A DNA stretch of 64,000 nucleotides from Wurfbainia villosa (taxonomy: Eukaryota > Streptophyta > Magnoliopsida > Zingiberales > Zingiberaceae): contig CM046004.1 in NCBI GenBank assembly GCA_025175895.1, forward strand, positions 21,005,011-21,069,010, read 5' to 3'. The first letter of the stretch is position 1. Every line of letters begins with the position of its first letter. The position numbers and the translations under genes were made by a program. The notes beneath the pieces were generated by a model, which saw nothing but the letters and a program-made list of their open reading frames with translations, made no database searches and was not told the origin of the DNA. Shown here one piece after another: positions 36,427 through 47,126 of this stretch.

Positions 36427-36730
36427 TAACTAAATGCAGATACATGTCTAATAGACTCAAAGAGTCATTCCCGTGGTCAACTCATACCACGGTTACGAAT
36501 AGTGAATAATACACTACTTGTTTTTTCCTGTTATACACAACTAAATGCATAGACTACAAAAGAATATATGATAACAATTATCATACCTTATTCCTTGTGG
36601 GTCGGAGATGTCCCGCTACAGACAGATCCCAAACTCACAAAACCAAAATCGAGTAAAACAAAACTTGATATTCGAACGAAATAAAATCCTAAAGTGGACT
36701 CGCAACCTGGGGTTTTGATACCAATAAAAT
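36427..36730 (-). other. Leader of chromovirus A with primer-binding site
   Basis: No ORF. The minus strand reads TGGTATCA (plus 36716-36723) 7 bp from the 5' LTR edge, as expected of a tRNA-iMet primer site, but the following bases (AAAACC) have diverged from GAGCC. The start of this stretch is TAACT, the right target copy of F. Confidence 0.75.
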
Positions 36731-37679
36731 TGTCACGCCCCAAGAGTATGCTGTGTCGAAAAATCGGACAGCATCTCCCCTGTATGTGATACAATTCCTT
36801 GTTGATACAAAGCCTTTCAGCCACAACCACACAACAATATGAAATGCCACTACCAAATAATACAACCACAAAGATACAAAAATGCGCACCGGTGCAACTC
36901 TAACACACTAAATAAAATATGATAAAAACCAACATCCAAACCAAAAGCATCATAAAAACCAAATACAACACTTCACATACATGACAATAATACATAAACA
37001 ACAGTGGAACAAATATGAATTAAACTCCAAATGCTCGGTGTGAGATGGGATCAACTATCTGAGTTCCAAGCATCCAAGGAATCTTCTACCTGTTACCTGG
37101 GTGACAAAAAAACTCAGGGTCTGTGGTGGTGAGTATAAAACTCAACGATAAAGAATAGATAGTGCATGAACTAAATAAATGTAAGGAGATCAACAGATAT
37201 AGAGTCTAAAGGTACAATAGATAATCACTAGTATAATATAACCCATGTGTATACAAACTAAACAACTGATCAACATAAGGTGTCGACATACCTGAAAGTC
37301 AGCTACGCTACACTCATCTAACCTGAGCATATATCCACAATATACAACATGAAGAGTAATACTACTAACTATGTAATCAACAACTGCCTTACTGACATTC
37401 TATAACAAATAAAAACAATAAATCTGGTCAAAGGTATGCAATAGTCTGAGCAACTCGTACACTAGTATCCCTACAGATAGCCATATAGAATATGCAAGTA
37501 CCATGTATGATGATGTACAAGCAAATGCAACAAGCATAGTATAAACAAATGCAACATCTCAACAAGCATATATATAGACTGCATATATATATATATAATA
37601 TGCAAAACTCGATAACAACATGGCAATGCAGAATACATGGTCATACCTGCACACCCCACTCGCTACCTCGACCCCAGTG

Positions 37680-38313
37680 TGTTGGGAGTATGAGGAATAC
37701 AATCAAAGTCCCACATTGGTAAGACATGGAAAAGATCATGTGCTTATAAGAAAAAAGATATCTCCATTGGTATGAGGCCTTTTGGGTAAAGCCCAAAAAC
37801 AAAACCATGAGGGCTTGGGCCCAAAGTGGACAATATCATACCATTGTGGAGATATGTGGATCTTATATGCACTAACAATTGGTATCAGAGCCATGGTCCA
37901 TGTCAAGCCATGAACCTCGAACGAAGGAAGTTGAGCTCCCACGTCTGGATCAAGAGAACCAGACATTAGGAAGGAAGTCTAGTTGGGTCGGGGGGACCGA
38001 ACAACTGGCAGGAAGTCCTGGTGGGTTGAAGATCGGACATCAAGCAGAGAAAATCCTTCGAGGAGGGATAGGCTTGAGGGGGGGCCCAATGTGGTCCTTC
38101 GTTTGAGGGGGGGATTGTTGGGAGTATGAGGAATACAATCAAAGTCCCACATTGGTAAGACATGGAAAAGATCATGTGCTTATAAGAAAAAAGATATCTC
38201 CATTGGAATGAGGCCTTTTGGGTAAAGCCCAAAAATAAAACCATGAGGGCTTAGACCCAAAGTGGACAATATCATACCATTGTGGAGATATGTGGAGCTT
38301 ATAAGCACTAACA
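37680..38313 (+). mobile_element. TRIM G (terminal-repeat retrotransposon in miniature)
   Basis: 634 bp with two 198-bp terminal direct repeats (37680-37877 and 38116-38313) that begin TGTTGGGAGTATG and end GCACTAACA. A primer site TGGTATCAGAGCC (from 37880) follows the 5' repeat, a purine tract GAGGGGGGGAT precedes the 3' repeat, and a perfect 5-bp target duplication CAGTG lies at 37675-37679 and 38314-38318. There is no coding capacity, so it must be mobilised in trans. The repeats differ at about 6-8 of 198 positions. Confidence 0.95.
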
Positions 38314-38689
38314 CAGTGTGGCCTAGGTGGCATGACATGACAATTGTCCCAACTCAACAACAACCACTGCTTTCGAGTGGCCGAGTGGGCAGTATGAATA
38401 AGTAGCGAAAAGCTAAAGAGTTATAAGCTACACAACGGGGGTTCCTACTACTGGCCACTCCGACTTACACTACCTATGAGTGGTCGAGTGCCACACACCC
38501 AGGAGAACAACACGCAACTCCAACTACCACTATCAATAGTGGCCGAGTGCGGCACAACAAATGAACTGCCCTCACACCAGTTACTACTACCACGAGTAAC
38601 CATGGTGATAGGATGACTGATGACCCTCTCAACCACAAGGGAGACTAAGTCGCCAACATGCATGTAAATGAAATGAATGCACAACTACA

Positions 38690-40581
38690 TGTAGGGATGT
38701 ATACTGAAAAGTCTATCTTTTGTATGAACATCTTTATTTTGTAATAAGAATCACATGATCATTGTTTGCATATTTTTATGGTTATGTATATTGTCTAATA
38801 CTTTACATTGTAGATAACATGGTGTGTGGTGTCACACGGGAGATCATGTTATCGGCTCCTTGAAAAGTATAAGTAAAGGCTCACAACCGAGATGACTTTG
38901 GACAAACCATTGGAATGGTTGTAGTGTGATTTGGTATTGGTTTGTCTTGACCATAAAATCACACTAGTGCACTTTGTGTGTATTGAGCAGGACCGACTTA
39001 GAGGTGATTCGATTTATTGCTGACTACATAATCGAATCGGATCTCAGATATTATATTGTACATACTCTTAATACCGATATAATAACGGGCACATATACTT
39101 AGTATTCATCTCTTTGATTTACCAATGGGCGAGATTTATAGATTAAATCGATAGGCTTGGTAAGTTGGGAGATGATATTATTTATATGATGTGTCATTGA
39201 TTATAGGAGGAAACCATGTCCTATATATTAGGATGATGATGTCCCCTTGAGGAGCTCATAAGGTTTATCATGTAAACCCTGCAGGTGGACTTAGTCCGGC
39301 ATGATGAAAAGGTTGAGTGGTACTACTCATAGAGTTAGATGTTGATTAATTAATGGTCAGTAAATTAATTAATCGACGAATATTCGAGATCTTAAACACG
39401 GAGAGAAAATGTACAAATAATATATGGAGCCCATATTATCTTATGGGGGTTGGTGAGGTAGATCAATGATAATCCTTTAGTGGATTGGATTATCATTACT
39501 GGATCGGACTTTATGTGGGCTTGATCCATGGGTGGACAAGATCCAACTCCTCCTCATGGTCCCTAATGTAGCCTATTAACACCTCATAAAGCTTAGATCC
39601 AATGGATAGAAACAAAACTCTAGATCTAAAGGTAGAGATTAAATCTCTAAGATTCGACGATTGAGATTAAATCTCTAGATTCGACGGTTGAGATTAAATC
39701 CCCAGAACCAATGGTGGAGATTAAAAGGAGGCTTATCCCTAACTCTATAAAAGGAGGACAAGGGGTTGGAGTGGAGTTAAAAAATGAAGAGAAGTTAGGG
39801 TTTTGGAGGTTGGCGGCAAGAGAGCTTGGGCGGCACCTAATAAGGAAAGAATTCCTTGCCTTCTTCTCCTTCCTCAAGCTGCCAGCGCCTCTCCATCCCT
39901 TTCCAGCCATTGGTCGGCAGCCAAAGACCCTCCTCTCTTTCTCCTTAGGTGGTGGAAACAAGATATAGGGCTTTCCCTTGGTGTCTTGGCCGGGTTCCAC
40001 CATAATCTCCTTCTCCTTGTTGGCCGACGGGAAGCATTCTTTTTGTTGCTTGTTGGTTGGCTATAGGAAGGAGAAGAGCCTTGTTTCTATTCTTCCTCTT
40101 ACTTTTGAAGAGCAAGGAAGGAAGATTTGTGATCTAGGAGCTTCAACTTTTTGGTAGATCGTCGCCCACACGACGTCTGAAAAAAGGAAGGTTATACATT
40201 AGAAGATCGAGTGGTATACCTATTCTCTATTCTCTTTTGTTACTTGCTTGTATTTGTTTTTCCAATTATGAGCATGATAAATTCTGTTTGTGGCTAAATA
40301 ATACTTGGATCCCAAACATAAACATAAAAATCGGCGATCCGGACATCGTCTATTCCACGGCTACTCGTAGAATATAGGATGGTCGCTTGAACAACGAGTT
40401 TGTTCAAGTGACCTCTCTAAATGAATAGTACGAGGATGACTTGATTGTTTGGGCAATCCCTTTTGTCTAGGATTAATTTTTTTTTAATCCAGGGACATCG
40501 ATGGGATCTCCATTAACAAATGACCAAGGTGAAGTGAGAAGCGAAGCTTCCCCTCACGGACTCGATAAGGAAAACCCTTCA
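38690..40581 (+). repeat. 5' LTR of copia D
   Basis: 1892 bp, TGTAGGGATG..CCTTCA. Where C has TATAAATA, D reads CTATTAACACC. About 180 bp further on is a new TATA box TATAAAAG (39746-39753), preceded by three to four repeats of a unit like GAGATTAAATCTCTAGAT (39624-39720). Confidence 0.92.
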
Positions 40582-40583
40582 AT

Positions 40584-40596
40584 TGGTATCAGAGCC
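40584..40596 (+). promoter_or_regulatory. Primer-binding site of D (tRNA-iMet)
   Basis: TGGTATCAGAGCC, perfect match to the complement of the initiator-Met tRNA 3' end, 2 bp after the LTR. The leader that follows (to 41644) has no credible ORF and is collinear with that of C. Confidence 0.93.
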
Positions 40597-41644
40597 AAGG
40601 TTTCCGGTTTTGTGTGTTTAGGATTCGATTAATTTTTATGCACTTTTCATATATTATATGTGTCGGATAATAGTAGGATATGCGTAGTTTAACACTTTGG
40701 TTGCAAGCATAAGATCCGACTATTATGGCCATATGTGTGTATGTGATTTTATGTGTGTAAATGCTTATTTTGTTGAATCCTCGGGGTTTACGAGGCTAGT
40801 ATTTAATTTTTTGTAAATTAGATATGACATTGTTTAGCCACTCTTTTTATTTTAGTTTACTTTCAATTTAGATTTCATGTACACTCCCTCGTGGAGTATA
40901 GGATCGATGGATGTAAATTAAAATAGATTTTAGTCTCGGCTCGGATCTCCGGATGGCTCGTACATGCCGTAGGAGGAGCGGACGAGAAGGCGTTGCGATG
41001 GGAGACATATTGAAGACAAAATCCATAATAGTTGGAAAATAATTTATTTTTCATATTTATTGCTTTTTGTTTGATATGCATAATGTAGGCTAGGAAAATT
41101 CCTCAATTTCAAATTACTAAGTGGGAGAGGGATTTTTTTTTTAAAATTCCCACGGCCTCCATTACGATTTGACAAGTGATGCAAACAAACTTGCATGTCG
41201 GCTCTGAGTGCCTTCCTCCCCATCGAATGAGTTTGTTTGCGGATCACAAGGTCAAATATGGTTATAGGAAATTATTAAGGAGCGTGTGTACTTTCCCATC
41301 ATAAGGCACATAACCCGAGATAATTACCTTGGTACCAAGTAATGGTGAACACTTAGATACAAATATAAGTATCCTCCCCATCGGAGTCACTACTTTTATT
41401 TGTAGGGACGAAGAGAAACCAACTATTAATTTTACTTGTCAAAAAGTTAGGTTGACAAGATAGTAAAATTAATGGGTAAAACCTCTTCTTACAAATGTAG
41501 AATTCGTATACGTCCACACTATCATGGCATATGATATTCTCGGTGTTTTGAGGTGTTGGTTGATTTTAAAATTTTATTGTTTGAGGAATCAATAATTTTT
41601 TGAAATCCAAAGTAATGATCTATGTGATTCTTAGGATTTTCAAT

Positions 41645-44600
41645 ATGATTTTCAGTCCACTTGCTATGATACTAAAGGAAAATAAACTTACTGTACCCAA
41701 ATAATATTGATTGGAAAAGAATCTAGATATTGTCTTTACTGCTAAGGAGTACAAGTATGTACTCTTCGAAGAGTGTCCTTCTAAGCTTGCGAATGAGCTG
41801 AAAGTCCTTGGAGCTAAGATCGATGGGGAAACCCAGATCGATATGATTCTCCAGTCGACAAAAAGGCTTGCTCAGGCTCAGGCCATCATTGCTCAGAAGG
41901 TTTCTACATCTAAGCCGAAAGGCAAGAAGAAGAAGAAACAAGGTGAAGCAAAGGTGGTGGGAGGATCTCAGGGAGGAGTGAAGAAGCCGAAAGGCAAGTA
42001 CTTCACTTGCAAGCAAGATGGACATTGGAAGAAGGACTGTCCCAATCCGAAAAAAAACAAAGGTATATCCTTTGGTCTTGTCGTTGAAACATGGTTAGCG
42101 GTGTTATCTACCGACACCTGTTCTGTAGATACAGGAGCCTCTGATCATGTCTGCAATACTTTGCAGGGGTTCCAGGAAACCCGACGACTGGCTGAGGGGG
42201 AGATTACCGTGTACTTGGGCGATGCCACGAAGGTGGCGGCAGTTGTAGTGGGAGATGCTCATTTATCTTTTGAGAAAAATAAAGTTTTGGTTCTGAAGAA
42301 TTGCCTTTATGTACCCTTATTTAGAAAGAATTTAATTTCAGTTTCTAAATTGTTTATGGATGGATATTCTATTTCTTTTAATGACACAGTTGTTATAAAA
42401 TGGAATAGGGATATTATCTGTTCGGGTGCATTGATAGGAAATTTGTATACACTTGAACCAAAACCCCCAGGATGCAAATTGAAGTTTATAACTCATCTTC
42501 TAATTCCAATGAGAGAAAAGAACCTTCGAAGATGAACCAAACATATCTTTGGTATCTTAGGCTTGGTCATATTAACCTAAGAAGAATTCAAAGGTTGATA
42601 GCTGATGGACCTCTGGGTTCATTAGTAGTGGAAGATGTCCCAACCTGTGAATCTTGCTTGGAGGGTAAAATGAACAAGAGGCCTTTTAAGGCCAAGGGGT
42701 ATAGAGCCAAAGATGTATTAGAATTGGTTCATTCTGATTTGTGTGGTTCTATGTCTATCCAGGCTAGAGGTGGTTTTGAGTATTTTGTCTCTTTTATAGA
42801 TGATTACTCAAGATATGGATACATTTACCTGATGCGCTGCAAGTCTGAATGCTTTTACAAGTTCAAAGAATTCAAGGCTGATGTGGAGAAATGTCAAGGT
42901 AAAAGTATCAAGACACTACGATCTGATCGTGGTGGTGAGTACCTCTTGGGAGAGTTTAGGAACTACTTATCAGAGGCTGGGATTCAATCCCAATTGACTG
43001 CACCTGGCACACCCCAGCAGAACGGTGTAGCAGAGTGAAGGAATAGGACTCTTATGGAGATGGTTAGATCGATGATGAGTTATTCTGAGTTGCCAGATTC
43101 GTTCTGGGGATATGCTCTAGATACGACGGTGTACATTCTGAACTTGGTTCCATCTAAATCAGTGCCTTCTACTCCCATAGAGTTGTGGACTGGGCGAAAG
43201 CCTAGTCTAAGACATATTCGAATATGAGGGAGTCCAACACATGTGCTGAAGGCAGATGCTGGTAAGTTGGAACCACGTACAGAAGTACGCATGTTCGTTG
43301 GCTATCCTAGAGGAATGAAGGGTGGTTTGTTTTATAGTCCTAGAGATCAGAGGGTGATCGTTAGCACGAATGCCAGATTTCTAGAGGAAGACTATGTGAT
43401 GAGCCACAAGCCCAAGAGTAAAATTGTTCTGGAGGAATTAAAAGGGGAAGTCACTTCTTCAGTACCACCGATACAAGAGGATATACCACAAGTCACTGCA
43501 CCGCGTGTCACAGAGGATACACAGGAGATACCTCATCGTAGTGGGAGGGTTGTTAGACAGCCTGATAGATTCATGTTCTTGGGAGAATCTTCTGATTTTG
43601 TCCCTGGCGAACATGAATCTGATCCCTGGACATATGACGAGGCAATCCAAGATAAAGATGCAGTATCTTGGCAAAGTGCAATGAATGCAGAGATTGAATC
43701 TATGGATTCAAATCAGGTCTGGGAGCTAGTAGAACCACCCGATGGTGTAAAAACCATTGGATGCAAGTAGATCTACAAGAGAAAGAGAGGAATAGATGGA
43801 AAGGTTGAGACCTTCAAAGCAAGGCTTGTTGCGAAGGGGTATACTCAGAAAGAGGGTATCGATTATGAGGAGACCTTTTTGCTGGTAGCCATGCTTAAGT
43901 CTAACCGGATTCTCTTTTGCATTGCAACTCATATGGATTATGAGGTGTGGCAGATGGATGTCAAGACAGCTTTCCTTAATGGAAGTCTTGAGGAAAACAT
44001 CTATAAGAAGAAACCAGAGGGATTCATTGCGAAGGGCAAAGAGCATCTTGTATGTAAACTTAATCGGTCCATTTATGGATTGAAGCAAGCTTCGAGGTCT
44101 TGGAACATCCGCTTTGATGAGGTAATCCAGTCTTATGGATTTATTCAAAGTCCGGATGAGTCATGTGTATATAAGAGATGTGACAGAAATGTAGTGGTAT
44201 TTCTTGTACTATACGTGGATGACATTTTATTGATTGACAACAATATCAAGGTGTTATCGGACGTAAGGGTATGGTTGTCCAAACAGTTTGATATGAAGGA
44301 CTTGGGAGAAGTGGGACACATCCTTGGGATCAAGGTTATAAGGGATCACAGGAAAAGGATGTTGTGCTTATCCCAAGCTTCATACATAGACATGATTATG
44401 GATCATTTTAGCATGCAGAACTCCAAGAAGGGTTTTCTACCTTTTAGGCATGGAGTTCCTTTATCTAAGGAGATGTGTCCTAGATCATCTGAGGAGATAG
44501 AGGAGATGAAGGCAGTTCCTTATGCTTCGGCAGTAGGAAGCCTCATGTATGTGATGCTATATACGAGACCAGATATCTGCTTTACCGTGGGCATGGTCAG

Positions 44601-45087
44601 CAGATATCAGAGTAATCCAAGACAGGGACATTGGACTGCGGTAAAGCATATATTGAAGTACCTGACAAGGACTAGGTATTATATGCTGGTTTACCGGGCA
44701 AACTAATTACTCCTTGTGGGTTACACGGATTCCGACTTCCAATGTGATAGGGATAATAGTAAGTCTACCTCAGGTTTTGTGTTTACTTTGGGAGCTGGAG
44801 CCATTGTATGGAGGAGTGTCAAGCAGAAATGCATGGTGGACTACACCATGGAAGCTGAGTATGTGGCAGCCTCTGAGGCAGCCAAAGAAGCTATGTGGCT
44901 CAGGAACTTCCTGATGGACTTGGATGTGATTCCTGGTTTGCCCAGAACTATCACAATTTATTGTGATAATAATGGTACAGTTGCAAACTCGAAGGAACCA
45001 CGAGCCCATAAGGTAAGTAAATACATAGAGCGCAAGTACCACCTGATACGAGAAATCGTAAAGGAGGTAGAAGTTGCTGTCGCCTAG
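41645..45087 (+). pseudogene. gag-pol: Gag-pol polyprotein of copia D, disabled, with shortened gag
   Basis: Gag starts at 41645 (same context as C) but has small compensating indels and stops before 41711. Relative to C, gag lacks 273 bp (91 codons, after ECPSKL) and a second segment after ILQS. 41711-42535 is nevertheless open through the zinc knuckle (41999-42040, first Cys changed to Tyr: YFTC..GHWKKDC) and protease (DTGASDH from 42128). Integrase lies at 42535-43040 (VHSDLCG, DRGGEY, PQQNGVAE then a stop at 43036), RT at 43680-44420 with intact YVDD at 44212-44223, RNase H at 44716-45087 with YCDNNG intact. Further stops lie at 43227, 43768 and 44704. RT to RNase H is otherwise one long frame (43879-45087). 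D could supply partial products only. Confidence 0.93.
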
Positions 45088-45215
45088 ATTGCATCAGAGG
45101 ATGACCTGGTAGACCCTTTTCACTAAGGCCCTTCTAGCGAGAGCTTTGATAGGCATGTGGAGGGAATGGGAATCAGATGTATGATAGTATGAGGACAACA
45201 TAGTCTTTTAGTATA

Positions 45216-45225
45216 AGTGGGAGAT
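45216..45225 (+). promoter_or_regulatory. Polypurine tract of D
   Basis: AGTGGGAGAT abutting the TG of the 3' LTR at 45226. Confidence 0.75.
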
Positions 45226-47126
45226 TGTAGAGATGTATACTGAAAAGTCTATCTTTTGTATGAACATCTTTATTTTGAAATAAGAATCACATGATCATTG
45301 TTTGCATATTTTTATAGTTATGCATATTGTCTAATACTTTACATTGTAGATAACATGGTGTGTGGTGTCACACGGGAGATCGTGTTATCGGCTCCTTGAA
45401 AAGTATAAGTAAAGGCTCACAACTGAGATGACTTTGGACAAACCATCGGAATGGTTGTAGTGTGATTTGGTATTGGTTTGTCTTGACCATACAATCACAC
45501 TAGTGCACTTTGTGTGTATTGAGCAGGACTCACTTAGAGGTGATTCGATTTATTGCTGACTACATAATCGAATCAGACCTCAGATATTATATTGTACATA
45601 CTCTTAATCCCGATATAATAACGGGCACATATACTTAGTATTCATCTCTTTGATTTACCAATGGGTGAGATTTATAGATTAAATCGATAGGCTCGGTAAG
45701 TTGGGAGATGATATTATTTATATGGTGTGTCGTTGATTATAGGAGGAAATCGTGTCCTATTTATAAGGATGATGATGTCCCCTTGAGGAGCCCATAAGGT
45801 TCATCATGTAAACCCTGCAGGTGGACTTGGTCCGGCATGATGAAAAGGTTGAGTGGTACTACTCATGGAGTTAGATGTTGATTAATTAATGGTCAGTAAA
45901 TTAATTAATCGACGGACATTCGAGATCTTAAACACGAGGAGAAAATATACAAATAATATATGGAGCCCATATTATCTTATGGGGGTTGGTGAGGTAGATC
46001 AATGATAATCCTTTAGTGGATTGGATTATCATTAGTGGATCAGACTTTATGTGGGCTTGATCCATGGGTGGCCAAGATCCAACTCCTCCTCATGGTCCCT
46101 AATGTAGCCTATTAACACCTCATGAAGCTTAGATCCAATGGATAGAAACAAAACTCTAGATCCAAAGGTAGAGATTAAATCTCTAAGATCCGACAGTTGA
46201 GATTAAATCTCTAGATCCAACGGTTGATATTAAATCCCTAGAACCAATGGTGGAGATTAAAATGAGGCTTATCCCTAACTCTATAAAAGGAGGACAAGGG
46301 GTTGGAGTGGAGTTAAAAAATGAAGAGAAGTTAGGGTTTTGGAGGTTGGCGGCAAGAGAGCTAGGGTTTGGGCTTGGGCGACACATAATAAGGAAAGAAT
46401 TCCTTGCCTTCTTCTCCTTCCTCAAGCTGCCAGCGCCCCTCCATCCCTTTCTAGCCATTGGCCGGTGGCCAAAGACCCTCCTCTCCTTCTCCTTAGGTGG
46501 TAGAAATAAGATATAGGGCTTTCCCTTGTTGTCTTGGCCGGTTTCCACCATAATCTCCTTCTCCTTGTTGGCCGGCGGCAAGCATTCTCCTTGTTGCTTG
46601 TTGGTTGGCTATAGGAAGGAGAAGAGCCTTGTTTCTATTCTTCCTCTTGCTTTGGAAGAGCAAGGAAGGAAGATTTGCGATCTAGGATCTTCAACTTTTG
46701 GTAGATCGTCGCCCACACGACGTCCGAAAGGAGGAAGGTCATACATTAGAAGATCGAGAGGTATACCTATTCTCTATTCTCTTTTGTTACTTTCTTGTAT
46801 TTGTTTTTCCAATTATGAGCATGATAAATTCTGTTTGTGGCTAAATAATACTTGGATCCGAACATAAACACAAAAACCGGCGATCTGGACATCGTCTATT
46901 CCGCGGCTACTCGTAGAATAGAGGATGATCGCTTGAACAACGAGTTTGTTCAAGTGACCTCTCTAAACGAATAACACGACGATGACTTGATTGTTTGGGC
47001 AATCCCTTTTGTCTAGGATTAATTTTTTTTAATCTGGAAACATCGATGGGATCGCCATGAACAAACGACCAAGGTGAAGTGGGAAGCGAAGTTTCCCCTC
47101 ACGGACTCGATAAGGAAAACTCTTCA
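45226..47126 (+). repeat. 3' LTR of copia D
   Basis: 1901 bp, collinear with the 5' LTR, with TATAAAAG at 46282-46289 and the same GATTAAATCTCTAGAT repeats upstream (46165-46255). It ends CTTCA at the right target copy CTACA. Confidence 0.93.

Larger units (their letters stand above)
38690..47126 (+). mobile_element. Ty1/copia element D
   Basis: 8437 bp inserted in the 5' LTR of A. LTRs are 38690-40581 and 45226-47126; perfect target duplication CTACA (38685-38689 and 47127-47131). PBS at 40584-40596, purine tract at 45216-45225. Same family as C but with longer, remodelled LTRs. LTRs differ by only a few percent by eye, so D is younger than C. Confidence 0.95.
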
